This document shows, in pieces, positions 7,988 to 15,283 of a stretch of 29,677 nucleotides of DNA. The position numbers and the translations under genes were made by a program. The DNA is from Clostridium sp. CAG:780 (GTDB lineage: Bacteria > Bacillota > Clostridia > TANB77 > CAG-508): positions 1 through 29,677 of the forward strand of contig HF994430.1 in the NCBI GenBank assembly GCA_000434195.1. The letters run 5' to 3'. The notes under the pieces are model-generated. The model made no database searches, was not told where the DNA came from, and saw only the letters and a list, made by a program, of their open reading frames with translations. The first letter of the stretch is position 1; every line of letters starts with the position of its first letter.

Positions 7988-8158
7988 ATGACAAAAAGAA
8001 AATTAATGTCTGAAAATTTAAAAGAAGAAATTGCAAAAGAATTGGGAGTATATGAACAAGTAAAACAAGACGGAAGCTGGGGAAATGTATCATCAAAAAC
8101 TTGTGGTAATATGGTATCAAAAGCAATAGAAATGGCAAACAGAACAACAAACAAATAA
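7988..8158 (+). CDS. Alpha/beta-type small acid-soluble spore protein
   Basis: This 56-aa protein starts MTKRKLMSENLKEEIAKELG. It has the two conserved blocks of the alpha/beta SASP family: LKEEIAKELGV (11-21), which holds the germination protease (GPR) cleavage position between E14 and I15, and DGSWGNVSSKTCGNMVSKAI in the middle (compare DGWG-SKDAGNMVK in other clostridia). SASPs coat spore DNA and protect it from UV and heat. AGGAGG is 8 bases before the ATG. It sits 75 bases after ypeB with no terminator between, and has its own terminator, so it may be partly co-transcribed with the germination genes. The match is to the shorter clostridial variant (usual length 60-70). Confidence 0.9.
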   Translation: MTKRKLMSENLKEEIAKELGVYEQVKQDGSWGNVSSKTCGNMVSKAIEMANRTTNK

Positions 8159-8160
8159 CA

Positions 8161-8187
8161 AAGAGAGGGTAAACCTCTCTTAATTTT
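8161..8187 (+). terminator. Rho-independent terminator after the SASP gene
   Basis: AAGAGAGG (8161-8168) pairs with CCTCTCTT (8174-8181) over a 5-base loop, followed by AATTTT. Confidence 0.85.
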
Positions 8188-8200
8188 ATCCCTAATTTTA

Positions 8201-8229
8201 TTGCAAAATTTTTACAGTAGGAATATAAT
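8201..8229 (+). promoter_or_regulatory. SigA promoter of murF
   Basis: TTGCAA at 8201-8206, a 17-bp spacer, and TATAAT at 8224-8229, 24 bases before the murF start. Confidence 0.8.
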
Positions 8230-8253
8230 AATAAAAAAGTTGGAGGGCAGATT

Positions 8254-9618
8254 ATGAACACAAAAATAACTGTAAAAGATATAATAGACATTACAAAGGG
8301 AAAGTTGATATGTGGAGATGAAAATGAAATATGCGAAAACTTCTCTAGAAATACTAAAGAAATAAATCAGGACGACATATTTGTGGGATTTAAAGGCGAC
8401 AAATTTGACGGTGGCAAATTCTATGAAGACGCGCTAAAAGCAGGAGCAAAAGGTTGTATAATCAACAAAATAGAAGGACTAGAAATAAAACGCATGCCAG
8501 GAAAATTCATAATACAAGTAGAAGACACAGTAAAAGCAATAGGCCAAATCGCAAAATTTAAAAGAGAAAAATATCATATACCAGTAATAGCAATAACTGG
8601 AAGTGTTGGAAAAACAAGCACAAAAGACATCATATATAGTGTGGTATCGCAAAAATACCATACACTCAAAACACAAGGAAATCTAAACAACCATATAGGT
8701 ATGCCATTTACATTGCTAAGGTTAAAAGACCATGAAGCGCTAGTTGTAGAAATGGGAATGAACCATTTTGGAGAACTAAGTTATTTAACAAACATTGCAC
8801 AGCCAACAGTTGCAGTAATCACAAATGTAGGAACTGCGCATATAGGAAATCTGGGCTCAAGAGAAAATATATTAAAAGCAAAACTAGAAATACTAGAAGG
8901 GCTTCAAAAAGACGGAACAGTCATCATAAACAATGACAATGACTTACTACATAAATGGCAATCGGAAAACGACCATTATAAAGTAATCACATATGGAATA
9001 GAAAATTCAAGTAATTACATGGCAACAGACATAGAATATACAGAAGCGGGAAGCAAATACAAAGTAAATCATAATGAAGAAATCGAAGTGCCTGTAAAAG
9101 GAGAAGCCTTTGTTTACAATAGTCTATCAGCCGTTTGCGTTGGAAAGCTTTTAGGAGTATCAGAACAAGACATAGCAAAAGGAATAAAAGAATTTGAGCT
9201 ATCAGCAATGAGACTAGATATACAAAAATCAGAATATGGTTATACAGTAATAAACGATTGCTACAATGCAAACTATGATTCTATGAAAGCAGCATTAGAT
9301 TGCTTAAGCAAAATGCAAGGTGGAAGAAAAATAGCAGTATTAGGAGACATGGGAGAGCTAGGAGAATATGCAACAGAATTACATCAAAAAGTTGGAAAAG
9401 TGGCAGCAGAAGACAATGTGGACATATTGATAACTGTCGGAACAGAAGCAAAACAAATAGCAGAAGCGGCAAAAGCAAACGGATTAGAAAAAATTTATTC
9501 ATTTGATGAATTAAAAGACGCTATTGACAAAATAAAGAAAATACTTGCAGTTAATGACATAGTTCTTGTAAAAGCCTCTCATTACATGAACTTCGAAGAA
9601 ATAGTAAAAGCTTTATAG
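8254..9618 (+). CDS. murF: UDP-MurNAc-tripeptide:D-Ala-D-Ala ligase MurF
   Basis: MurF adds D-Ala-D-Ala to the UDP-MurNAc-tripeptide in the cytoplasm, the last soluble step of peptidoglycan precursor synthesis. The 454-aa protein has the three Mur ligase domains: N-terminal UDP-binding (residues 1-100), the ATPase domain with P-loop ITGSVGKTSTKD (about 114-125, K120 in the loop), the GNLNNHIGMPFTLL and EMGMNHFGEL motifs typical of MurF, and a C-terminal domain containing NDCYNANYDSMKAALD and LGDMGELGE. GGAGGG is 7 bases before the ATG. The gene is not in a dcw cluster here; it opens an operon with yqeK (15-base gap). Confidence 0.97.
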   Translation: MNTKITVKDIIDITKGKLICGDENEICENFSRNTKEINQDDIFVGFKGDKFDGGKFYEDALKAGAKGCIINKIEGLEIKRMPGKFIIQVEDTVKAIGQIAKFKREKYHIPVIAITGSVGKTSTKDIIYSVVSQKYHTLKTQGNLNNHIGMPFTLLRLKDHEALVVEMGMNHFGELSYLTNIAQPTVAVITNVGTAHIGNLGSRENILKAKLEILEGLQKDGTVIINNDNDLLHKWQSENDHYKVITYGIENSSNYMATDIEYTEAGSKYKVNHNEEIEVPVKGEAFVYNSLSAVCVGKLLGVSEQDIAKGIKEFELSAMRLDIQKSEYGYTVINDCYNANYDSMKAALDCLSKMQGGRKIAVLGDMGELGEYATELHQKVGKVAAEDNVDILITVGTEAKQIAEAAKANGLEKIYSFDELKDAIDKIKKILAVNDIVLVKASHYMNFEEIVKAL

Positions 9619-9633
9619 AAAGGAAATAATAAT

Positions 9634-10209
9634 TTGGAACTAATAGACACAATAAAAAAAGACTTAAAAGAAACTCTATCTGAGAGAAGATACATCCACT
9701 CGATTGGAGTAATGGAAATGTGTGCTAAACTTGCACAAATATATGAAGTAGATGTGCAAAAAGCACAAATAGCAGGACTTCTTCACGACATTGCAAAAGA
9801 AATGCCAAAAGAAGAAATGTTTAAATATGTAGAAGAAAACAATATAGAAATAACAGAAATAGAAAAAATAAGCTATCAAATACTACATGGTAAAATAGGA
9901 GCAGACATTGCTAAAAAGAAATATGGACTAGATGAGCAAATACAAAATGCAATAAAATACCATACAACAACAAGCCCGGAAATGGACACATTAGCGAAAA
10001 TAGTATATGTATCAGACAAAATAGAAATGAACAGAAAGTCAGAGGGCTATGACTTGGAATATGAAAGAGAGCTTGCACAGAAAGACCTAGACAAAACAGT
10101 ACTATATATAATAGATGCAAGCATCAAATCGCTAGTAGAAAAAGGTAAATTAATAGAAAAAGAAGTTGACACAAGAAACTACTTAATACTCAAGAATCTA
10201 AATAGATAA
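9634..10209 (+). CDS. yqeK: HD-domain hydrolase YqeK (Ap4A hydrolase family)
   Basis: The YqeK family consists of metal-dependent HD phosphohydrolases that cleave diadenosine tetraphosphate symmetrically to 2 ADP. The 191-aa sequence keeps all metal ligands: H22 (RRYIHSIGV), H51-D52 (LLHDIAKE), H85 (ILHGKIGA), H110 (YHTTT) and D128 (VSDKIE). The start is TTG at 9634 (ATGG absent; AAAGGA lies 9 bases upstream and the protein then begins at the expected place, MELIDTIKK). In most Firmicutes it lies between nadD and rsfS; here it follows murF and is the last gene of its operon. Confidence 0.93.
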   Translation: MELIDTIKKDLKETLSERRYIHSIGVMEMCAKLAQIYEVDVQKAQIAGLLHDIAKEMPKEEMFKYVEENNIEITEIEKISYQILHGKIGADIAKKKYGLDEQIQNAIKYHTTTSPEMDTLAKIVYVSDKIEMNRKSEGYDLEYERELAQKDLDKTVLYIIDASIKSLVEKGKLIEKEVDTRNYLILKNLNR

Positions 10210-10216
10210 AAACGGG

Positions 10217-10246
10217 GCTAGATTTTTCACAAAAATCTAGCTTTTG
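10217..10246 (+). terminator. Rho-independent terminator after yqeK
   Basis: GCTAGATTTTT (10217-10227) pairs perfectly with AAAAATCTAGC (10231-10241) over a 3-base loop, followed by TTTTG. Confidence 0.88.
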
Positions 10247-10248
10247 TA

Positions 10249-10277
10249 TTCCAATACAAAAAAGAATGTGATATAAT
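10249..10277 (+). promoter_or_regulatory. Extended -10 promoter of the DnaJ-like gene
   Basis: TATAAT at 10272-10277 preceded by TG at 10269-10270; the -35 at the right distance (TTCCAA, 10249-10254) is weak. Confidence 0.6.
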
Positions 10278-10306
10278 ACAAACACCATGATATTGGAGGA
10301 TGTCAA

Positions 10307-11209
10307 ATGATTTTCAAGGACTATTACAAAATACTAGGACTAGAATCGCCAAAAGCAACAATAGACGATATAAAAACAGCTTACAGAGAACAAGCAAAAA
10401 AATACCATCCAGATGTAAACGTAGGCAATAAAAATGCGGAAGAGCGATTCAAAGATATAAATGAAGCGTACAAAACATTAACAAATCAATCTACAAAAAG
10501 AAAATACGATAGAATGTGGAATGCCCATATAGGAAGACGCAAAAACAAAGCAAAGCAAAACAAGGAACAAAAAACTACACGCCAAGAACTACTAAGCGTG
10601 CTATTTGGACTAAACACTAAAAAAGAAGAAAAAGATTCGGAAAATAGTAAAAGAAAACAAAAAACTCCTCAACAAGGAGAAAACGTAGAAACAGAAATTC
10701 AAATCTCTGTAATAGAAGGATTCTTTGGACTAACAAAATCTATTTCCTTAAGAACAGTAGAAGGAAAAATGAAAACCTTCAAAGTAACAATACCGGCAGG
10801 AATTAGAAACGGCGAGAAAATCAAACTTATGGGGCAAGGAAGACCAGGAAAAAATGGAGGAAAAAACGGAGATTTATTAATAAAGATAAATATGTCGGAA
10901 GATAAGGAGTATAAACTTGTTGGCTCAGACATATATACTACTGTAAACATATGCCCATGGGAAGCTGTGTTGGGAACAAAAATAAATGTAAATGCAATCG
11001 ATGAAACAATAGGAGTATTTATACCACAAGGAATTCAAACAGACGAAGAAATTCAAATACCTGACAAAGGGTATAGGGATTCAAAAGGCGGTAGAGGAAA
11101 GTTCATAATTAGGGTTAGAATCATGATATCAAAAAATATTTCTGAAAAAGAAAAAGAACTGTACAAAGAAATAAAGAAAATATCAAAGTTTAACCCTAGA
11201 GACATATAA
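10307..11209 (+). CDS. DnaJ-like co-chaperone (CbpA-type, no zinc finger)
   Basis: This 300-aa protein has an N-terminal J domain (about 4-70, FKDYYKILGL, HPD at 34-36, and FKDINEAYKTLTNQSTKRKYD), which stimulates the ATPase of DnaK. It then has a highly charged Lys/Glu-rich linker (about 73-125) in place of the usual Gly/Phe region, and the two DnaJ C-terminal beta domains (VETEIQISVIEGFFGLTKSI, GDLLIKINM, GKFIIRVRI). There are no CxxCxGxG repeats, so it is a type II J protein such as CbpA, not DnaJ itself. GGAGG is 9 bases before the ATG. It is a single-gene unit between a terminator and the next promoter. Which clients it serves cannot be seen. Confidence 0.9.
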   Translation: MIFKDYYKILGLESPKATIDDIKTAYREQAKKYHPDVNVGNKNAEERFKDINEAYKTLTNQSTKRKYDRMWNAHIGRRKNKAKQNKEQKTTRQELLSVLFGLNTKKEEKDSENSKRKQKTPQQGENVETEIQISVIEGFFGLTKSISLRTVEGKMKTFKVTIPAGIRNGEKIKLMGQGRPGKNGGKNGDLLIKINMSEDKEYKLVGSDIYTTVNICPWEAVLGTKINVNAIDETIGVFIPQGIQTDEEIQIPDKGYRDSKGGRGKFIIRVRIMISKNISEKEKELYKEIKKISKFNPRDI

Positions 11210-11226
11210 ACAAGGTAACATAAATG

Positions 11227-11255
11227 TTGACATATTCTTATAAATGGTGTATAAT
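11227..11255 (+). promoter_or_regulatory. Perfect SigA promoter of the VirD4-like operon
   Basis: TTGACA at 11227-11232, exactly 17 bp, TATAAT at 11250-11255. This is among the strongest promoters in the window. Confidence 0.92.
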
Positions 11256-11314
11256 ATAAGAGTATGCGAAAGAAAAAATATGGAAAAGAAAACCATATTA
11301 GAAAGAGGTGCAAA

Positions 11315-11821
11315 ATGGACCAAATATACGGTAAACATTTTAGTATAATGGACCCACAAAACGTAAGTACAGTAATCTATCAAATCAATAGAAATGATAC
11401 TGATCCAAGATTTACGTTAGAACGCTTAAAAAGCAGAGAAGAAATAGTTGGCGAGAATAGGAAAAAAACATTCTTTGTTGATAAAACACAAGAAAATGGC
11501 AATCAATTAATAATCTTGTCTTTTGGAAAGGACAAGGTTGTGGTAAATAGTGGTGTGTTGAGCCAGGACGAAGTTAAAATTTCAAGAAAACCAACTCCAG
11601 CAAAATACAATACATTATATTCAGAAAAAGAAACAGAATATAAAGACATTAATTACACACCAAATCTACAAAGACCAATAACGATAATTGATCCAGAAAC
11701 AACAGAAGAAATAAAACCAATATTATATTTTGATAAAGAAACAAATGAAGTAAAAGGAAAATGTAAGTTAAAACCATATAAATCTTATTTCGCGTTTGAA
11801 ATAAGACAAGATAATAATTAA
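11315..11821 (+). CDS. Unknown protein, first gene of the VirD4-like operon
   Basis: I do not recognise this 168-aa protein. It begins MDQIYGKHFSIMDPQNVSTV, has no membrane segment, signal peptide or Cys motif, and is mixed alpha/beta in composition with a Lys/Glu-rich surface. Two Pro-rich stretches (SRKPTPAKYNTLYSEKE and NLQRPITIIDPETTEEIKP) suggest extended linkers around a small beta domain. The start is the ATG at 11315 because AGAGGTG precedes it; an in-frame ATG at 11264 would add a lysine-rich tip without a ribosome site and would begin only about 9 bases after the -10. It is followed after 13 bases by a 69-aa gene and then by the coupling ATPase, so an accessory role in that system is plausible but only by association. 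Confidence 0.8.
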   Translation: MDQIYGKHFSIMDPQNVSTVIYQINRNDTDPRFTLERLKSREEIVGENRKKTFFVDKTQENGNQLIILSFGKDKVVVNSGVLSQDEVKISRKPTPAKYNTLYSEKETEYKDINYTPNLQRPITIIDPETTEEIKPILYFDKETNEVKGKCKLKPYKSYFAFEIRQDNN

Positions 11822-11834
11822 GGGGGATAGGTAA

Positions 11835-12044
11835 ATGAGTAATGAGGTCAAGGAACCGACAAATGGGGGTTCATTCAATTACACAAGCGACTTAAAAGTT
11901 AATGAGGAAAATAAAATTATTGGTGGAGAAGTAGCTTATACAATAAATGTTGCTAATAACCCACTAGCACAAGAAAATGAAATAGTTGGAGAAAACCCAG
12001 TACTATTAAAATTAGTACAAGAAAGAGAACAAGACGAAAGATAA
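11835..12044 (+). CDS. Small acidic protein of unknown function in the VirD4-like operon
   Basis: This 69-aa protein starts MSNEVKEPTNGGSFNYTSDL and ends LVQEREQDER. It is acidic, soluble, has no membrane segment, and no family is recognised. GGGGGAT is 8 bases before the ATG, and codon use is like that of its neighbours. It lies 13 bases after the upstream gene and 23 bases before the ATPase gene. Its size and charge would fit an adaptor, chaperone or substrate of the coupling ATPase; this is inference from position only. Confidence 0.75.
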   Translation: MSNEVKEPTNGGSFNYTSDLKVNEENKIIGGEVAYTINVANNPLAQENEIVGENPVLLKLVQEREQDER

Positions 12045-12067
12045 TACACAAGAAAAGGTGATTATAT

Positions 12068-14071
12068 ATGGGAAATAAATTAGCGAGAGCATTTAGAGAA
12101 AATAAAAAGTTTGTAATACTATTTCTAGTACTTTGGATAGTTCTAGAAATAGTATTAATTGCGCCTATAGCAGTGACAGTAGCTGAAAGCAAAAACATGG
12201 ACCAATTCATAGCAAACATAATAAACGAAATATCTAGCTTGAAATCAATAACAAAAGTACTACAAACAAACATAATATCAACTTTTGGAAAAGCAACACT
12301 ATGGTTCACGATCATATTTACACTATGTTTCTTAATAGGAGTATTTAGATCAAAATCAAAAAATAAATTTAAAGATGTAGAAAGCGGTTCAAGTGATTGG
12401 AGCCAAGGTGGAGAACAATACAAAATATTAAGTAGAAACAAAGGTATTATATTAGCTGAAAATAATTACTTACCATTAGACAAAATGGGTAACGTAAACG
12501 TACTAGTAGTCGGAGGTTCAGGTTCTGGTAAATCGGCTTGCTATTCAAAACCAAATGCATATCAAATGCTAGGTTCATACGTATTTACAGATCCAAAAGG
12601 CGAATTATATGATGACACAGCAGGATATTTAAAAGAGCATGGATACGACATAAAAGTACTAAACTTAGTAAATCCAGCTAACAGTGACGGGTATAACCCA
12701 TTAATGCATATAACAAGTGAAGTAGACGTAGACGTTATTGCACACACAATAGTAAAAGGACAAGAAGCAGAAGGAAAAAGTTCAGACCCATTCTGGGACG
12801 ACAACGCTGAGATGTTACTAAAGGCATTAATATACTACTTAATAGCAACAAGACCAGAAGAAGAAAGAAACTTAGCATCTTGTGCAGAACTTGTAAGAGC
12901 GGCAAACAACAATAATGGAACCAGTTTATTATCAGAACTAATGAGCGAATTACCATTTGACCATCCAGCAAGAACAAACTTTAAATCTATCGAAATAGCA
13001 TCAGAAAAAACATACAGCTCAATACTAAGTACATTGCAATCTAAGCTAGGAAAATTTGATTCTAAAGAGATAGCAGAAGTAACGTCAACAAACACGATAA
13101 ACTTTGAAGATATAGCAAATCATAAGACAGCATTATATGTAATATCATCAGATACACACACGGCATATAACTTCTTATTAACAATATTCTTTGCACAAAT
13201 GATACAACAACTATACAACTATGCAGACGAAAACGGCGGAAAGCTAAAAACACGTACATACTTCATACTAGACGAGTTTGCAAATATTGGACAAATACCA
13301 GACTTCGATAAAAAAATATCGACAAGTAGAAGTAGAGGAATATCATTTAGTGTAATATTACAAAACCTAGACCAGTTAGAAGCAGTATATGAGAAATCAT
13401 ATGAAACAATCATGGGTAACTGTGATACTCATGTATTCTTAGGAAGTAACTCATTTAAAACAGTAGAATATTTCTCTAAACAATTAGGGGAAACAACAAT
13501 AGTAAGAGACACGAAATCAACAAACAGAGATAAGAATTACTATAAACAAGGCTACAGTACATCTGACCAAGTAATGGGAAGAGCTTTAATGACTCCAGAC
13601 GAGTTAAGAAGAATGGATAATGACTTATGTATAATCTTTGAAAAAGGATTGAAACCAATAAAGGCAAAGAAATTCTATTATTTTAGAAAACCTATGATAA
13701 AAGAATTCCAAAAATATGCAATAAGCCATAACAACTTTGACTCAGGAGTAAGAGGAGAATGGAGAAAATTCAATCCAATGAACCCTTATGTAGAAAACAA
13801 GGGACAAACACAAAATCAAGATTTAAAAATAGAATCATTGGACGACTTATTTGAAGAAGAACCAAAATCTGATTCAAAACCAGCGCCAGTAGCTGAATCA
13901 AAAGAACCAATGGCAAGCGCAACGCCAAAACAAGTTGAAGAAATACCAACACTTCCAATGGAAGAAGAAACACCACAACAAGAAGAATTATTTTCAATAG
14001 ACTTACAAAAAGAACTGGAAGCAAAATTTGATGAACTGTTTGGCCCAGTCGATAATAACAATAATAATTAA
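12068..14071 (+). CDS. VirD4/TraG-type type IV secretion coupling ATPase
   Basis: VirD4-type coupling proteins are membrane hexamers that recruit relaxosome DNA or proteins to a type IV secretion channel. The 667-aa product has two N-terminal membrane segments (about 14-38 and 76-93), then the ATPase: Walker A GGSGSGKSA (K155), the FTDPKGELYDDTAGYL motif typical of TraG/VirD4, Walker B FILDEFANIG (D402, E403), and the SRSRGISFSVILQNLDQLE segment near 417-437. An inserted all-alpha region lies between the Walker motifs. The last 75 residues form an acidic, Pro/Glu-rich disordered tail ending in five Asn. No relaxase, VirB4 or other transfer gene is nearby, which is odd for this family. It closes a three-gene operon with its own terminator. 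Confidence 0.92.
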   Translation: MGNKLARAFRENKKFVILFLVLWIVLEIVLIAPIAVTVAESKNMDQFIANIINEISSLKSITKVLQTNIISTFGKATLWFTIIFTLCFLIGVFRSKSKNKFKDVESGSSDWSQGGEQYKILSRNKGIILAENNYLPLDKMGNVNVLVVGGSGSGKSACYSKPNAYQMLGSYVFTDPKGELYDDTAGYLKEHGYDIKVLNLVNPANSDGYNPLMHITSEVDVDVIAHTIVKGQEAEGKSSDPFWDDNAEMLLKALIYYLIATRPEEERNLASCAELVRAANNNNGTSLLSELMSELPFDHPARTNFKSIEIASEKTYSSILSTLQSKLGKFDSKEIAEVTSTNTINFEDIANHKTALYVISSDTHTAYNFLLTIFFAQMIQQLYNYADENGGKLKTRTYFILDEFANIGQIPDFDKKISTSRSRGISFSVILQNLDQLEAVYEKSYETIMGNCDTHVFLGSNSFKTVEYFSKQLGETTIVRDTKSTNRDKNYYKQGYSTSDQVMGRALMTPDELRRMDNDLCIIFEKGLKPIKAKKFYYFRKPMIKEFQKYAISHNNFDSGVRGEWRKFNPMNPYVENKGQTQNQDLKIESLDDLFEEEPKSDSKPAPVAESKEPMASATPKQVEEIPTLPMEEETPQQEELFSIDLQKELEAKFDELFGPVDNNNNN

Positions 14072-14075
14072 AATC

Positions 14076-14104
14076 AAACCAGCATTTAAATGCTGGTTTT
14101 TGTA
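14076..14104 (+). terminator. Terminator of the VirD4-like operon
   Basis: AAACCAGCATTT (14076-14087) and its complement at 14088-14099 form a 10-bp stem with a tetraloop, followed by a T run. It starts 5 bases after the stop codon. Confidence 0.88.
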
Positions 14105-14127
14105 ATATAAGTAATCTATAATCATTT

Positions 14128-14294
14128 TTATATATTAGTACTTATGGTATCTAAAAATTCCTCTAAAACCTTAATAATTTCTTTAAATTCTATATTTTGT
14201 GCATATTTAGTCTTCTTTTTATATGTACTCCAGTATTTATTTATTCTTTTGCTAATTCTTTTGATTTTTCAAATAGTTCATTATAATGAATCAT
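14128..14294 (-). pseudogene. Remnant of an AbiEii-type toxin gene
   Basis: On the minus strand an ATG at 14294 overlaps the stop of the AbiEi relic by one base (TAATG), the usual antitoxin-toxin coupling. It reads MIHYNELFEKSKELAKE and stops after 17 codons. One base shift later the frame opens again as INKYWSTYKKKTKYAQ, then NIEFKEIIKVLEEFLD and a stop at 14128. This last part resembles the C-terminal helix of AbiEii nucleotidyltransferase toxins (W-Y-K-YA-I-F-E-I pattern). The catalytic GSxxD/E core, about 200 residues, is gone, so no toxin can be made. The identity rests on position and a C-terminal pattern only. Confidence 0.5.
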
Positions 14295-14872
14295 TAAATC
14301 AAAACCTCCATTATATGCTTAAATTTCTCATGTACATTAAATATTTTCGAATATTCTTCTAATGTACTTAAATTCTTATTTTTCTGTTTAAAATAATTGT
14401 TTATTATCTTATTATATAATTCAAAATCAACTGAATCTGGATTTTTTAATATATCACAAATACAACGTTCAGCATTATAGATTTTAATAGGATTACTATA
14501 TGGACTTTATATTTCAATAATTCCTATATTAAATTTATCTTTTGCAACGTAGTGAATTTCTAAATCTTCACTTATATTATTATGATTTAAAGTAGTTATA
14601 TCAATTTTATAAGGAGCTCTATCACTTAAATTTAGTAAGTAACATGCCGTGTTGTACGAAAATATGATATTAGAAAACTTCTTTTGTAGTATAAAAAATT
14701 CATCTTCTATTAAGTTATTATCTATATATAATCCCCTAGATACTTTTCTAATTATTTTTTTATCAATATAGTTTTGAATAGAAGGTCTAGAAATACCTAA
14801 TTTTTCAAAATCTCTTGTTCTTATATAACCATAATTTTCATTTAAAAATTGTTTTAAAATATTTTCACTCAT
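14294..14872 (-). pseudogene. abiEi: AbiEi-type antitoxin/regulator gene with an internal stop codon
   Basis: The product begins MSENILKQFLNENYGYIRTRD with the winged-helix domain typical of AbiEi antitoxins (FEKLGISRPSIQNYIDKKII, RKVSRGLYI), then FSYNTACYLLNLSDRAPYKI and IHYVAKDKFNIGIIEI. A TAA at 14507-14509 then stops it at 121 residues. Reading on in the same frame gives SPYSNPIKIYNAERCICDIL and more protein-like sequence to a stop at 14294-14296. The total of 192 codons is the normal AbiEi length, so one point change (probably AAA to TAA, Lys to stop) inactivated or truncated it. AbiEi represses its own operon and blocks the AbiEii toxin. The start is the ATG at 14872, with AAAGAGGT upstream. 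The DNA-binding half would still be made if translated. Confidence 0.8.
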
Positions 14873-14887
14873 ATATAGACCTCTTTC

Positions 14888-14933
14888 TTTACAATTACTC
14901 GTTAATATTATCATTTTTACGAATAATTGTAAA
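14888..14933 (-). promoter_or_regulatory. Inverted-repeat operator upstream of abiEi
   Basis: TTTACAATTACTCGT at 14888-14902 and its near-perfect complement at 14919-14933 (14 of 15 match) are separated by 16 bases and lie 16-61 bases before the abiEi start, between the -10 and the gene. AbiEi proteins of the known systems repress by binding a pair of inverted repeats in their own promoter, so this is a good operator candidate. Confidence 0.65.
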
Positions 14934-14947
14934 TATATTTACTAAAT

Positions 14948-14953
14948 ATTATA
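14948..14953 (-). promoter_or_regulatory. -10 element of abiEi
   Basis: A perfect TATAAT on the minus strand just upstream of the inverted repeat; no clear -35. Confidence 0.45.
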
Positions 14954-15230
14954 TTATTTTTTCGAATATTTTAAAAATTATGCAAAAAAGTAACTTTTTA
15001 TATTATTTGATTACTCATAAAATAATTCTAAAAAGCTATCCTCATAATTTTTATCTGTCTTATTGAAACTTATTTTTATTTCTTAACAATGCTTCCATTT
15101 CTTCAGCAACAAATCTCCTATGTTGCAGATCTAGAAAATACAATTATTTACATATTGAAGAGTTATGTGTAAAGAACGCCGGCTTAGGAGAGAAATACTG
15201 TAGAATACAAAACAAATGTTCTAAAAACTA
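14954..15230. other. Gene-free stretch with a possible short coding relic
   Basis: No intact gene is seen. On the minus strand 15060-15143 reads as LDLQHRRFVAEEMEALLRNK and a few more residues before a stop, which looks protein-like but has no start and is only 27 codons long. The rest is very AT-rich. Confidence 0.4.
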
Positions 15231-15259
15231 TTGACTTGAAGTAGAAACTATGATATAAA
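15231..15259 (+). promoter_or_regulatory. SigA promoter of the SbcD/YhaN-like operon
   Basis: TTGACT at 15231-15236, 17 bp, TATAAA at 15254-15259 with TG at 15251-15252. Two blocks of this promoter recur before sufC (see findings). Confidence 0.8.
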
Positions 15260-15283
15260 TTTATAAGAAAAGAGAGTGATAAA

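Noticed and set aside
11264..11314. Upstream start for the 168-aa protein
   Set aside because: The ATG is about 9 bases from the promoter -10 and has no ribosome site; the one at 11315 does.
14144..14362. 72-residue plus-strand frame
   Set aside because: Hydrophobic product of AT-rich DNA, antisense to the AbiE remnants, with no ribosome site.
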